DNA of 64,000 bases, taken from the NCBI RefSeq assembly GCF_902703175.1, contig NZ_CACRYJ010000058.1, positions 62,001 through 126,000 on the forward strand, read 5' to 3'. Positions 1-10,300 of the stretch are shown here, in pieces (position 1 is the first letter of the stretch; the number at the start of each line of letters is the position of its first letter). The notes below the pieces were generated by a model. That model was not told where the DNA came from, did no database searches, and saw nothing but the letters and a program-made list of their open reading frames with translations. This DNA is from Occultella aeris (GTDB lineage Bacteria > Actinomycetota > Actinomycetes > Actinomycetales > Beutenbergiaceae). Position numbers and translations under genes: made by a program.

Positions 1-1
1 C

Positions 2-3000
2 GTGGTGGTCCCGGTCCCGGACCTGGCGGACGTCGCAGGAACCCCGACGGCGTCCGGCCGGCCGGGCGCGGAGGCGTTCGATCCGCTCGGGGTCGCCTCC
101 GGCAACGAGACGCCCGACGGCGGGGCTCACCTCGATCTGTCCGGTAACGCCGCGGGCGCCGCGCCGCAGGCGCGACCGCCGGCCGGCGGGTCGATCTGGC
201 CGCACGTCACCGAGCGGGTCGTGGACCTGATCACCTCGCACCGGTCCACGATCGTCTTCACGAACTCACGCCGCGGCGCGGAGCGGCTCACGGCCCGCAT
301 CAACGAGGTCCAGGCGGAGCGGCTCGGGCTCGCTCCGGACGTCGACGCGGGCGCCGCCCAGGCGGCTCAGACGCCGGCCCAGTCCGGGACCGGGCTCGCG
401 CTACCTGCGGATGCGATCATCGCCCGCGCCCACCATGGGTCGATGAGCCGCGACGAGCGGACCTCGATCGAGTCCGCACTGAAGTCCGGGGTCCTGCCCG
501 CCGTGGTGGCCACCAGCTCCCTCGAGCTCGGCATCGACATGGGTGCGGTGGACCTCGTGGTGCAGGTGGGCGCGCCGCCATCGGTGGCGAGCGCGTTGCA
601 GCGGATCGGCCGGGCCGGGCACCAGGTGGGCGCCCTGTCCCACGGGGTCGTCCTGCCCACGCACCGGGGTGACCTGCTCGCTGCCGCGACCACGTCGGTG
701 CGGGCACGCGAGGGCCAGATCGAAGCGGTCACGGTGCCGGCGAACCCGCTGGACGTGCTGGCCCAGCAGATCGTGGCGATGACGGCCCTTGACGTCTGGG
801 ACGTCGGCGAGCTGACCACGCTGGTGCGCCGGGCCGCGCCGTTCGCGGACCTCGGGCCCGGGGTCCTCGCCGCCGTGCTGGACATGCTCGCCGGGCGCTA
901 CCCCAGCGAGGACTTCGCCGAACTGCGCCCACGGATCGTCTGGGACCGGATCGCCGGCACCCTGACCGGCCGCCCGGGAGCCCTGCGGCTGGCCGCGACC
1001 AGCGGCGGCACCATCCCCGACCGCGGCCTGTACGGCGTCTACGTGGTGGGACAGGAGACCAGCGCGCGGGGCGGCAAACGGGTCGGCGAACTCGACGAGG
1101 AGATGGTCTACGAGTCCCGGGTGGGCGACACGTTCACCCTCGGCTCGAGCACGTGGCGGATCGAGGACATCACCCCGGACCGGGTGCTCGTCTCCCCCGC
1201 GCCGGGGCTGCCCGGGCGGCTGCCGTTCTGGAAGGGCGACGCCCCCGGCCGGCCCGCCGAGCTGGGCCGGGCGATCGGCGCGATGATCCGGGAGATCGGC
1301 GCGGCCGCCTTCGCCCCGGAGTCGCTCGAGGACTGGGGCCTGGACGACTGGGCCCGGGACAACCTGCTCGCCTACCTGCGCGATCAGGAGGCCGCGACCG
1401 GGCGGCTGAGCACCGACCGGACGATCGTGGTGGAGCGGTTCCGGGACGAGCTCGGGGACTGGCGCGTGGTGATCCACTCCCCCTATGGCGCGAAGGTGCA
1501 CGCCCCGTGGGCGCTCGTGCTCGCGGCGAACCTGCGCCGTCGGTTCGGCATGGACGTGGCCGCGATGCACTCCGATGACGGGATCGTGCTGCGCCTGCCG
1601 GACACTGCGGATGTCTGGGACGCCGACTGGGACACCGGCGGTCCCGAAGCCACCGGAACCGCCGGCGCCACCGTCACGGCCGGCGAGGTGCCGCTCGAGG
1701 ATCTGCTCCTGGAACCGGACGCGACCTCACGCGAGGTGGTCGCGGCGCTGGCCGGCTCGGCCCACTTCGCGGCCCGGTTCCGGGAGGCCGCAGCACGCTC
1801 CCTGCTGCTGCCGCGACGGCGCCCCGACAAGCGCCAGCCACTCTGGCAGCAGCGCCAGCGCAGCGCCCAGCTGCTCTCCGTGGCCGCCGAGTATCCGGAC
1901 TTCCCAGTGGTGCTGGAGGCCGTGCGCGAGTGCCTCCAGGACGACTTCGACGTGCCCGCGCTGACCGACCTGATGAGGGCGGTCCAGGGCCGGCGGATCC
2001 GGGTCGTCGAGGTGCACACCTCCCACCCGTCCCCGTTCGCGCAGTCCCTGATGTTCGGATACGTCGCCCAGTTCCTGTACGAGGGGGACGCGCCGCTGGC
2101 CGAGCGCCGGGCCGCCGCCCTCACCCTCGACCCGACGCTGCTCGCCGAGCTGCTCGGCGAGGGCGCCGACGTCGCCGAACTGCTCGACCCGGGCGCACTG
2201 GCGTCCGTAGAGGCCGAGGTCGGGCTCCGCACCGAGAACTCCCTGGCGGGCAGCGCCGAGGCCGCGCTCGACCACATCCGCCGGCTCGGGCCGATCACGG
2301 ACGCCGAGCTGGCCACGCGGGTGCGCACTCCGGATCTGCTGGACGGCTGGCTCACGGAACTCGCCGCGTCCCGCCGGATCCTCAGCGTCCGGGTCGCCGG
2401 GCAGGCGCAGTGGTGCGTGGTCGAGGACGCCGGCCGGCTGCGGGACGCGCTCGGGGTCGCTCTCCCGGTGGGCCTACCGGAGGCCATCACCGGCGCGGTC
2501 CCGACGGCGCTGACGGACCTGGTCCGCCGGCACGCGCGCACCCACGGCCCGTTCCGCGCCGGGCAGGTCGCGGCCCGATACGGACTCGGCACCGCCGCCC
2601 TGGCCCCGGTGCTGCGGGACCTGACCGACCGCGGCCTGGTCGAGTCCGGCACGCTGCGCCCCGCCGACTCGCACACCGCGCAGACCCTCGCCCTGCCCGG
2701 CCCCGACTACTGCGACGCCGACGTGCTGCGCCGGATCCGTCGTCGCTCGCTCGCCGTGCTGCGCGCGGAGGTGGAAGCGGTGCCACCCGAGGCGCTCGGG
2801 GTGTTCCTGCCCCGGTGGCACCAGGTCCGCCAGCTACGCGGCGTCGACGGACTGCTCACCGCCATCGACCAGCTCGCCGGCACACCCGTGGCCGCCTCCG
2901 CCCTGGAGTCGCTCGTCCTTCCCGCCCGGGTGGTCGACTACGCACCGGAGATGCTCGACGAACTCACCTCCGCCGGTGAGGTCGCCTGGGTCGGCGCCGG

Positions 3001-4081
3001 TGGCGGGCCCGGCACCGACGGCATGGTCGCGCTGCTCACCGCGGACGCCGTGGCCGACCTCGCCCCGCCGGTCGGCTCCGACCCGCCGACGGCGGTGGGC
3101 CGGGTGGTGCGCGAGGTGCTCGGCGACGGCGGTGGTCGCTTCTTCCGGGACATCGTGGCCCAGGTCCGCCTCGAGTGGGCCGAGTCCGGCACCCCGCCGG
3201 AGGCCGGTGAGATCCTCGACGCGCTCTGGGAGGCGGCCTGGGACGGCGTCGCCACCAACGACACGCTCACGCCGCTGCGAGCCCGCCTCGGCGCGAAACC
3301 GCGGGCGGGCACCCGCACCACCCACCGGGCCCGGCCCCGCGGACGGTCGCTGCGCGCCGTGGCCCTGCGCCGACCCGGTACCAACCCGCTCGGACCGGCG
3401 ACGCCCGACGACGCCGTCGGGCGGTGGTCCGGCGTCCCGGCCCGTTCGGACGAGGCCCGCCGGGCCACCGCCGCCGCCGTCGCCCTGCTCGAGCGGGACG
3501 GGCTGCTGACCCGCGGCACCGTCGGAGACAGGTTCGTCGGCGGGTTCTCGAGCGTGTACCGGGTTCTGGCGGGGCTGGAGGAGACCGGCCAGGTGCGACG
3601 CGGCTACTTCGTCGAGGGTCTCGGCGCCGCACAGTTCGCTCTGCCGGAGAGCGTGGACCGGCTCCGCTCGGACGCCCGCGCCGGCGTCGGCGCCCTGCTG
3701 CTGGCGGCCACCGACCCGGCGAACCCCTACGGCGCCGCGCTCGGCTGGCCGGAGCCGGTGGGCATGGTGGAGCAGACCAGCGGGCACCGGCCCGGGCGCA
3801 AGGTCGGCGCCAGCATCATCCTCGTCGGCGGGGAACTGGCGCTCTACCTCGAGCGTGGCGCGAAGACCCTGCTGTCCTTCACGCGGGACCCGGCAGCCCT
3901 CGGACCGGCCGCACAGGAGCTGGCCCGGGTCGCCCGGACCGGCGCTCTCGGGCGGTTCACGGTGCATCGGGCGGACGGCGCACCCGCGCTCTCCGAACGT
4001 TCCCCGCTCGTGGTCGCCCTGGCCGAAGCCGGGTTCATCGCGACACCCCGCGGGTTAAGGTTGCGGCAGGACAAGAGGTGA
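2..4081 (+). CDS. lhr: Lhr-type large ATP-dependent DNA helicase, 3' part only
   Basis: Superfamily 2 helicase of the Lhr family, which translocates on single-stranded DNA and unwinds DNA or RNA:DNA hybrids during repair. The gene enters from the left edge, so the first RecA-like domain (Walker A, DExH) is missing. About 1,359 residues are visible against roughly 1,500-1,600 for the family. After a low-complexity Pro/Gly-rich insert (residues 1-65) comes the second RecA domain with motif IV (IVFTNSRRGAERL), motif V (TSSLELGIDMG, near residue 170) and motif VI (QRIGRAGH, near 200). Winged-helix and Lhr-core segments follow, then the long C-terminal region typical of bacterial Lhr, which is related to AlkZ-type winged-helix tandems. 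A GTG at position 2 is not taken as the start. The gene ends 7 nt before nei2, so the two are probably one transcript, as in mycobacteria (lhr next to nei2). Family assignment is firm; substrate in this organism is inferred. Confidence 0.93.
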   Translation: MVVPVPDLADVAGTPTASGRPGAEAFDPLGVASGNETPDGGAHLDLSGNAAGAAPQARPPAGGSIWPHVTERVVDLITSHRSTIVFTNSRRGAERLTARINEVQAERLGLAPDVDAGAAQAAQTPAQSGTGLALPADAIIARAHHGSMSRDERTSIESALKSGVLPAVVATSSLELGIDMGAVDLVVQVGAPPSVASALQRIGRAGHQVGALSHGVVLPTHRGDLLAAATTSVRAREGQIEAVTVPANPLDVLAQQIVAMTALDVWDVGELTTLVRRAAPFADLGPGVLAAVLDMLAGRYPSEDFAELRPRIVWDRIAGTLTGRPGALRLAATSGGTIPDRGLYGVYVVGQETSARGGKRVGELDEEMVYESRVGDTFTLGSSTWRIEDITPDRVLVSPAPGLPGRLPFWKGDAPGRPAELGRAIGAMIREIGAAAFAPESLEDWGLDDWARDNLLAYLRDQEAATGRLSTDRTIVVERFRDELGDWRVVIHSPYGAKVHAPWALVLAANLRRRFGMDVAAMHSDDGIVLRLPDTADVWDADWDTGGPEATGTAGATVTAGEVPLEDLLLEPDATSREVVAALAGSAHFAARFREAAARSLLLPRRRPDKRQPLWQQRQRSAQLLSVAAEYPDFPVVLEAVRECLQDDFDVPALTDLMRAVQGRRIRVVEVHTSHPSPFAQSLMFGYVAQFLYEGDAPLAERRAAALTLDPTLLAELLGEGADVAELLDPGALASVEAEVGLRTENSLAGSAEAALDHIRRLGPITDAELATRVRTPDLLDGWLTELAASRRILSVRVAGQAQWCVVEDAGRLRDALGVALPVGLPEAITGAVPTALTDLVRRHARTHGPFRAGQVAARYGLGTAALAPVLRDLTDRGLVESGTLRPADSHTAQTLALPGPDYCDADVLRRIRRRSLAVLRAEVEAVPPEALGVFLPRWHQVRQLRGVDGLLTAIDQLAGTPVAASALESLVLPARVVDYAPEMLDELTSAGEVAWVGAGGGPGTDGMVALLTADAVADLAPPVGSDPPTAVGRVVREVLGDGGGRFFRDIVAQVRLEWAESGTPPEAGEILDALWEAAWDGVATNDTLTPLRARLGAKPRAGTRTTHRARPRGRSLRAVALRRPGTNPLGPATPDDAVGRWSGVPARSDEARRATAAAVALLERDGLLTRGTVGDRFVGGFSSVYRVLAGLEETGQVRRGYFVEGLGAAQFALPESVDRLRSDARAGVGALLLAATDPANPYGAALGWPEPVGMVEQTSGHRPGRKVGASIILVGGELALYLERGAKTLLSFTRDPAALGPAAQELARVARTGALGRFTVHRADGAPALSERSPLVVALAEAGFIATPRGLRLRQDKR

Positions 4082-4088
4082 AGCACCG

Positions 4089-4874
4089 ATGCCCGAGGGC
4101 GATGTGTTGTTGCGGGTCGCACGGCGGCTCAGCCTCGCGCTGAGCGACCGGCCCCTGCTGCGCGGCGAACTGCGCTGGCCCAGCCTGGCCGGTCACGACC
4201 TGACCGGCCTGCGCTCGGTCGGCACGGTCTCCTACGGCAAGCATCTGCTCACCCGGCTCGACGACGGCCGCACCTTGCACACCCACCTGCGCATGGACGG
4301 CACCTGGCAGGTCCGGCACACCGCGGATCCGCCCGAGCCGCTCCGGCGCCCGAACGTCCGGGCCGTGCTCGGCACCGACCAGTGGACCTGCGTCGGGCTG
4401 CAACTGGGCATGATGGACCTGGTCCGCACCCGTGAGGAGGCCTCGCTGCTCCGGCACCTCGGCCCGGATCTGATGGCCGACGACCCGGACCTCGACACCG
4501 CCGTCGCGAACCTGCAGGCAGACCCGGAGCGACCCATCGGAGAGGCCCTGCTGGACCAGTCCGTGGCCGCGGGCATCGGCACGATCTACCTGGCCGAGAC
4601 GCTGTGGCGGCACCGGATCAACCCGTGGCGATCCTCCTCGGGAGTGCAGGCACCCCGCGAACTGTTCGCGACGGCGCACCGACTGATGCGCCGCTCGGCG
4701 GACGGCCCGTCCCTGACGGCCACCGGGGACACCCGCGCGGGGCACACCACCCACGTGCACGGGCGCGAGGGCCGGGGCTGCCGGCGCTGCCGCACCCTGA
4801 TCGTGGTCGCCCCGATCGGCGTGGAACCGATGACCAGGCCGGCCTACTACTGCCCCGCCTGCCAACCGGACTGA
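4089..4874 (+). CDS. nei2: Fpg/Nei-family DNA glycosylase/AP lyase (Nei2-like)
   Basis: Bifunctional DNA glycosylase that removes oxidised bases and cleaves the abasic site by beta/delta elimination. The mature N-terminus reads M-P-E-G-D, giving the catalytic proline 2 (Schiff base) and glutamate 3. The helix-two-turn-helix middle region contains the D-Q-S-V-A-A-G-I-G-T-I-Y-L-A-E stretch. The C-terminus (about residues 225-258) is a C4 zinc finger with CRRC and CPAC pairs. At 261 residues the length is normal for the family. A purine-rich AGAGGTGAAG lies just upstream and only 7 nt separate it from the lhr stop, so the two are likely co-transcribed and functionally linked in repair. It could equally be called MutM-like. 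I prefer Nei2 because of the lhr neighbour and the MPEGD rather than MPELPE start. Confidence 0.9.
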   Translation: MPEGDVLLRVARRLSLALSDRPLLRGELRWPSLAGHDLTGLRSVGTVSYGKHLLTRLDDGRTLHTHLRMDGTWQVRHTADPPEPLRRPNVRAVLGTDQWTCVGLQLGMMDLVRTREEASLLRHLGPDLMADDPDLDTAVANLQADPERPIGEALLDQSVAAGIGTIYLAETLWRHRINPWRSSSGVQAPRELFATAHRLMRRSADGPSLTATGDTRAGHTTHVHGREGRGCRRCRTLIVVAPIGVEPMTRPAYYCPACQPD

Positions 4875-4881
4875 GCCCGCC

Positions 4882-5895
4882 TCACCGGTGCGGCCCCGCG
4901 CCGACCGAGTCGCGCACGGTCAGCCGGCCCTCGATGCGCGCGTCCGGGTCCGAGTTCGGGTGGCCGAGGGCGGCAAGGAGCCGAACCGTCGCGAGCCTGC
5001 TAGCCGGTTCGAGCTCCGTGCTGATCGTGGTGAGTGCGGGGGTCACGAGCATGGCCGCGAACGTGTCGTCGAACCCGACCACACTCAGGTCCTCCGGCAC
5101 CCGGAGCCCACGATCTCGCGCCTGGAGCAGCACGCCGAAAGCGATCAGGTCATTGAACGTCAGCACGGCGGTGCAGCGGCCCTCCAGTTGGGCGAGTGCC
5201 TCCCGGCCGCCGTCGATCGTCGGCTCGACCGAGGCCACCACCTGCAGCCGCGCGGCGCTCGCCGCCACCTCCCGCTCGAGCAGGGCGAGCCGGTGTCGGC
5301 TCAGCCACGAATCCTGCGGGCCGGCGATGAACCCGAGGTCCCGATGACCCCGACCGACAAGCAGCTCGATCGCGGCGCGGGTCGCGGTCCCGACGTCCGG
5401 GACCACCGAATCCCGGCCGGCTACCTCACGGTTGACCAGGACGATCGGTGTCCCAGCCACGGTGGCCAGTGCCTCGGGAGTCACCCGCGCCGAGCAGGAG
5501 ACCGCGCCGTCGACGAGCGGCAGCAGTCGCTCGAGGATGGTCGTGACCGGTGTCGCGAGATCGTGGGTGTCGGATACCACGACGGTGTAGCCGACCCTCG
5601 CGGCGGCGTCGGTGACGCCGCGGACGGCGCCGGCGAAGACCGGGTTCGCACTGTCATGGACGAGTAGGCCGATCAGTTGCGTCGTGCCGGTCGCCACGGC
5701 GCGCGCGAACGGGTTGGCACGATAGCCAAGCTCGTCCGCGACGGCCAGGATGCGGCGCTCGCTGTCCGCGTTCAGTCGTCCGGGCTGGTTCAGGGCCAGC
5801 GAGACGGCGGCCGCGCTGACGCCCGCGGTCCTGGCGATGTCATAGATGGTGGTCCGCCGCCGGGGCGTCGCAGCGTCGCTCGGCGTCCTCGGCAT
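4882..5895 (-). CDS. LacI-family transcriptional regulator
   Basis: Sugar-responsive repressor of the LacI/GalR family. Residues about 13-60 form the LacI helix-turn-helix plus hinge (TIYDIARTAGVSAAAVSLALN, then the RLNADSERRILAVADELGYRANPFARAVATG region). The rest is a periplasmic-binding-protein-like effector domain ending in the usual TTISTELEPASRLATVRLLAAL segment. The start at 5895 is chosen because GGGAGG precedes it at good spacing and the reading begins right before the HTH; an upstream extension to 6024 has no ribosome site. At 337 residues the length is standard. It is divergent from the dehydratase gene, and the 167-base gap holds a near-perfect LacI-type palindrome at 6027-6042. 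It therefore probably represses the dehydratase/lyase pair and perhaps itself. The effector is unknown; a hexonate or uronate-derived sugar is a guess from the neighbours. Confidence 0.9.
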   Translation of the reverse strand: MPRTPSDAATPRRRTTIYDIARTAGVSAAAVSLALNQPGRLNADSERRILAVADELGYRANPFARAVATGTTQLIGLLVHDSANPVFAGAVRGVTDAAARVGYTVVVSDTHDLATPVTTILERLLPLVDGAVSCSARVTPEALATVAGTPIVLVNREVAGRDSVVPDVGTATRAAIELLVGRGHRDLGFIAGPQDSWLSRHRLALLEREVAASAARLQVVASVEPTIDGGREALAQLEGRCTAVLTFNDLIAFGVLLQARDRGLRVPEDLSVVGFDDTFAAMLVTPALTTISTELEPASRLATVRLLAALGHPNSDPDARIEGRLTVRDSVGAGPHR

Positions 5896-5990
5896 CTGGC
5901 CTCCCGGTGTGGTCGTCGCGACGGCTCCCCCCGGTGCTGATCCACCGCGGTCTGCCTGAGCGTACGTCACGGCCGGCCGGCCGGGAAACC

Positions 5991-6020
5991 TTGACAGGAC
6001 CACCCGTGCATGGCTCAATT
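5991..6020 (+). promoter_or_regulatory. Candidate promoter of the dehydratase-lyase pair
   Basis: A perfect -35 hexamer TTGACA (5991-5996) is followed after 18 bases by TCAATT (6015-6020) as a weak -10. The LacI-type operator begins 7 bases downstream, so bound repressor would sit over the transcription start. Position and consensus match are seen; activity is inferred. Confidence 0.5.
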
Positions 6021-6026
6021 GCACCG

Positions 6027-6042
6027 TGTCAACCGGTTAACA
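6027..6042. promoter_or_regulatory. LacI-type operator palindrome
   Basis: Sixteen-base dyad TGTCAACCGGTTAACA, 14 of 16 positions symmetric, with the central CG-containing core AACCGGTT expected for LacI/GalR proteins. It lies between the divergent LacI gene and the dehydratase gene, directly downstream of the candidate -10. It is the only strong dyad I see in this gap. Confidence 0.6.
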
Positions 6043-6062
6043 GACTCGAGGGTGAGGATGCG

Positions 6063-7235
6063 ATGAGGCTGCGCTCGATGACCACCTACGTCTGCGACGC
6101 GTACCGCACCAACTGGGTGTTCGTACGGCTCGAGACCGACGACGGCTGCTACGGCTGGGGTGAGGCGACCCTGGAGTACCGCGAGCATGTCGTGGAGGAA
6201 GCGATCCGCTACCTCGAGGCCGGGCTCGCGGACGTCGAGCTGCACGACATCCAGGCGTGGTGGCAGCGCGCCTACCGGGACGCGTACTGGCGCGGCGGCG
6301 CGGTCCTGACGAGCGCACTCTCCGCGGTCGAGATGGCACTCTGGGACCTCAAGGGCAAGGCTCTCGGTGTGCCGGTGCACCAGCTCCTCGGCGGGGCCGT
6401 CCGCCAGGACGTCGAGTGTTACGCCAATGCCTGGTTCGCCGGCGCGACGACGCCAGCCGAGTTCGCGCAGCGGGCACGCACCGCCCTCGACTGGGGCTAC
6501 CGAGCCTTGAAGTGGGATCCGTTCGGATCGGCCTTCCGCAGCCTCGACCGTGCCGAACTGCGCGACGCCCTCGCGGTGGTCGAGGCGGTTGCGACGGAGG
6601 TCGGCCACGATGCGTCACTGATCGTCGAGGCGCACGGCAGGTTCGAGATGCCCACTGCGCTGCGGGTGGCGCGGGCGCTGGAGCCCTTCGACCTGCTGTG
6701 GCTCGAGGAGCCGTTGATCCCCGGGAACCTCGCGAACGCGGCCGAGCTGCGGTCCGCCACCGCGACCCCGATCGGGCTCGGCGAGCGGCTGTACACCCGC
6801 TGGGACTTCGTGGAGGTGTTCCAGCGACACGCTGCCGATGTGGTGCAGCCCGACGTCTCGCACGTCGGCGGGATCTGGGAGGCGCGCGCCGTCGCAACGA
6901 TCGCGGAGATGTGGCAGATCCCGTTCATGCCGCACAACCCCTCGGGCCCGGTCGCGCACGCGGCAACGCTCCAGCTGGCGGGCTGCGTCCCGAACTTCGG
7001 CCTGCTCGAGACCATGGCGACCGATGTGCCGTGGCGACGCGACGTCGTCATCGACGAGCCCCCGATCGTCGCCGGTCGCGCCGCCATCCCCGACCGACCG
7101 GGCCTGGGCGTCGAGCTCGACCTCGAGGCGATGTCCCGGCATCCCTACGTGCGCCACGACCTGCGCCACTACAGCGGTGACCTCACCCGGATCCGCCCGG
7201 AAGACGCCGTCGGGCTCCACGAACCGTCCCGATAG
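6063..7235 (+). CDS. Enolase-superfamily sugar-acid dehydratase, galactonate dehydratase-like
   Basis: Mandelate racemase/muconate lactonizing enzyme family protein of 390 residues, probably dehydrating a hexonate or related acid sugar to a 2-keto-3-deoxy acid. An N-terminal capping domain precedes the (beta/alpha)7beta barrel. Candidate metal ligands are E189, E215 and E241, with catalytic histidines H191 and H291. This spacing is identical, offset by six, to the D183/E209/E235 and H185/H285 set I recall for E. coli D-galactonate dehydratase. K150 lies in the YRALKWDPFG segment. The start at 6063 follows GAGGGTGAGG; the frame is open upstream but lacks a better start. The lyase gene follows after 73 bases on the same strand, suggesting that the lyase product is processed by this enzyme or by a shared pathway. 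The exact substrate cannot be fixed from sequence. Confidence 0.82.
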   Translation: MRLRSMTTYVCDAYRTNWVFVRLETDDGCYGWGEATLEYREHVVEEAIRYLEAGLADVELHDIQAWWQRAYRDAYWRGGAVLTSALSAVEMALWDLKGKALGVPVHQLLGGAVRQDVECYANAWFAGATTPAEFAQRARTALDWGYRALKWDPFGSAFRSLDRAELRDALAVVEAVATEVGHDASLIVEAHGRFEMPTALRVARALEPFDLLWLEEPLIPGNLANAAELRSATATPIGLGERLYTRWDFVEVFQRHAADVVQPDVSHVGGIWEARAVATIAEMWQIPFMPHNPSGPVAHAATLQLAGCVPNFGLLETMATDVPWRRDVVIDEPPIVAGRAAIPDRPGLGVELDLEAMSRHPYVRHDLRHYSGDLTRIRPEDAVGLHEPSR

Positions 7236-7308
7236 GAACCAAAGACCCGGGCCGCAACCGCTGCCCAGCCACCCGCCGCCGACGACCAGTGATGGAGCTG
7301 AACGCACC

Positions 7309-10300
7309 GTGCGAACACCGAACCGACCACGCCCCGCGCGCCGTAGGAGACCCTCGATCCTGGCGATGGTGACGACGGCGACGCTCGTCCTCGTCTCGGC
7401 CATCGGGATCGGGGCCCCGGCGAGCGCCGATGATATCCCGGTCATCGACGCCCCCGAGGACGTCGCCTCGCTCGTCGGCGCTCATCCGCGGCTCATGCTC
7501 GGTGACGCCGACGTGGCGCGCATCTTGGCCGAGATCGGTACCGACCCGTTCGCAGAGCGGCTCAACGAGGAGCTGATCGAAGCGGCGGACGGGTTGCTCA
7601 CCGAGCCGGTCTCCACCTACGAGTTCCCGGACGGCCGCACGCTGCTGCTCGTCGCGCGGGAGGTCCTGCACCGCTCCTACGTGCTCTCGATGGCCTACCG
7701 GCTGACCGGCGATGAGGTCTACGCCCAGCGTGCCTACGACGAGCTTGCCGCGGTGGCCGCCTTCAGCGACTGGAACCCGGTGAGCTTCCTGTCGACGGCG
7801 GAACTGCTGCACGCGTACGCGGTCTCCTACGACTGGCTGTACACGTGGATGGACGCCGAGCAGCGCACGGTCGTTCGCACGGCGATCGTGGAGCTCGGGC
7901 TGGCCCCGGCGCAGGACCACTATGACGCCGAGACGTCCTGGACCCGGGCGAAGCACAACTGGAACGTCGTGTGCAACAGCGCGATCGTCATCGCATCCTT
8001 GGCGATCGCGGACGAGGAGCCGGAGCTGGCGAACTCGATGATCGCGCAGGCACTTGACCGACTGCCGGTCGCACTTGCGGAGTACGGTCCGGACGGCGGG
8101 TACACCGAGGGCATCGTGTACTGGGGCTACGCGACCCGCTACCTGGTGCCTCTGATGGCTTCGCTGGAGAGCGCCGTCGGAGACGACTTCGGGATCTCCG
8201 AGCTCCCCGGGCTGGACCGCACCCTCGACTTCCCGCTCTACATGACAGGCCCGACCGGGCTGGGTTTCAACTATTACGACGCCGCGGCGAGCTCGCCGGA
8301 GGGCGGCTCCGTCGGCGCCTGGCTTGCCGCCCGCTACGACGACCCGGTGTACGCGTGGCTCGCCGAGGAGCTCGCCCGGACGAACAACCTCACCTACCCA
8401 CCGTTCTACCTGCTCTGGCAGGGGCTGCAGGACTCAACCTCGCCCGCGGACGCGGGCACGCCACTGGATCGCCGGTTCGAACGGCTGCAGACCTATCTGG
8501 CCCGCAGTGGATGGGACTCGATGGCGAACTTCTTCGGGTACAAGGCCGGGCAGAACGGCGTCAACCACAGCCACCTCGACCTCGGCAGCTTCGTGATCGA
8601 CTCGATGGGCATGCGGTGGGCGAGCGAGCTCGGCCCGGACAACTACGGATTGCCCGGGTACTCATCCGCCGGCCCGAACGGGCCGCGCTGGACCTACTAC
8701 CGCACCCGCACCGAGGGTCAGAACACACTGGTGCTCAATCCTGGTTCCGGTGGCGGGCAGGCGCTCGATGCGACCGGGACCATCGTGGCGACGGGCTCGA
8801 GCCCGGGAGGCAGCTTCGTGGTCTCCGACCTCACCCAGGCGTACGCCGACCTCGGCGTCACGAACTGGGACCGGGGCGTCGCGCTGATCGACGACCGTTC
8901 CCGGTTCCTGATCCAGGACGAGGTGACCGCCACCGAGCCGGTCGAGCCGTGGTGGTTCATGCACACCGCCGCCGCGGTCGACGTCGCGCCGGATGGCCTG
9001 TCCGCGACCCTGACCATCGACGGCCGCCAGATGAGCGCCCGGCTGCTCGAGGGTCCGCCGGGGGCACAGCTGTCCGTGATGGACGCGGTGCCGCTGCCGA
9101 CCTCGCCGGCCCCCGCCGGCCAGAACGCGAACGCCGGAACGCGCAAGCTCGTCGTCACCGGCGAGGAGAGCGCCGACTTCCGGATCTCGGTGCTGCTGGA
9201 GCCACTCCCGACCGGCGCGGATCCTGAAGCCGCCCCCACGCCCACGCCGCTTGCGGACTGGACGGTGCCGCCGGCGCCGACGGCGTCGCTGGCGTCGGTC
9301 ACGGTCGACGGCGAGCCGCTCGACGGATTCTCCGCAGACTCCCACAGCTACATGATCGAGCGCCCCGCCGCGAGCGGCGTTCCGGTCATCGAGGCGGTCG
9401 GCGCGGCCGGGGCGGACGTTCACGTCGAGCAGGCGGCACAGGTGCCCGGCACCGCGGTGATCTGCGTCGGCGCCGCGCCTTCGTGCTCGGCCAGGTACAC
9501 GATCGACCTGCTCGATCCGTTCCGGGCCCCGGTCGTCGCGAGCGTCGTCGGCGTCAACCCCGCTGAGCGTGCCATCGACGACGATCTGGCGACCTTCTGG
9601 TCGGCGCAGGGCCGAGGCCAGTGGATCCAGCTCAATCTGCCCGAGGCGCGCACGGTCGACGGGGTCCGGCTGGCGTGGAGCCAGGGGGCAGCGCGCGAGT
9701 ACTCGTTCACGATCGAGACCTCCTTGGACGGTGTGACCTGGACCGAGGCGCTCACTTCGACCTCCTCCGGCACCACGGCGGAACCCGAGCCCCACTCGTT
9801 CGTCCCTGTCACCGCACGCTACGTCCGGTTGATCGGATACGGCAGCAACGCCAACGAGTGGAACTCGCTCGCGGACTTCCGGCTCGTCGCCGACGGGCAG
9901 ACCTGGCCGGGCGCGGCGGTCGGCGAGGCCGAGCTGACCGGACTCGTCGCGGACATACCGAGCGAGCTCACCCTGCGCAGCGCGACGCGACCGAGCATCG
10001 TGGCGACGTACTCGGATGGCAGCACGACCGCGATCGGGGCCGACGACGTCGAGCTCGTCAGTTCGGCGCCGGACGTCGCCGAGGTGGTCGACGGCGTGAT
10101 CGTGGCCCTGGCTCCGGGCGAGGCCGTGATCCACGGCCGCTACCGTGACGCGGCGGGACGCCTCGCCTTCGTGCGCGCCGCGGTCCGCGTCGTCGACCCG
10201 TCGCAGCGGACGATCGTCGCCACCCGGGACGGCTTCATCCGCGACGGTGAGTACGCCGGCGGCCGCTACGGTCGGCTGCCCTCGATGACCGTCAAGAACG

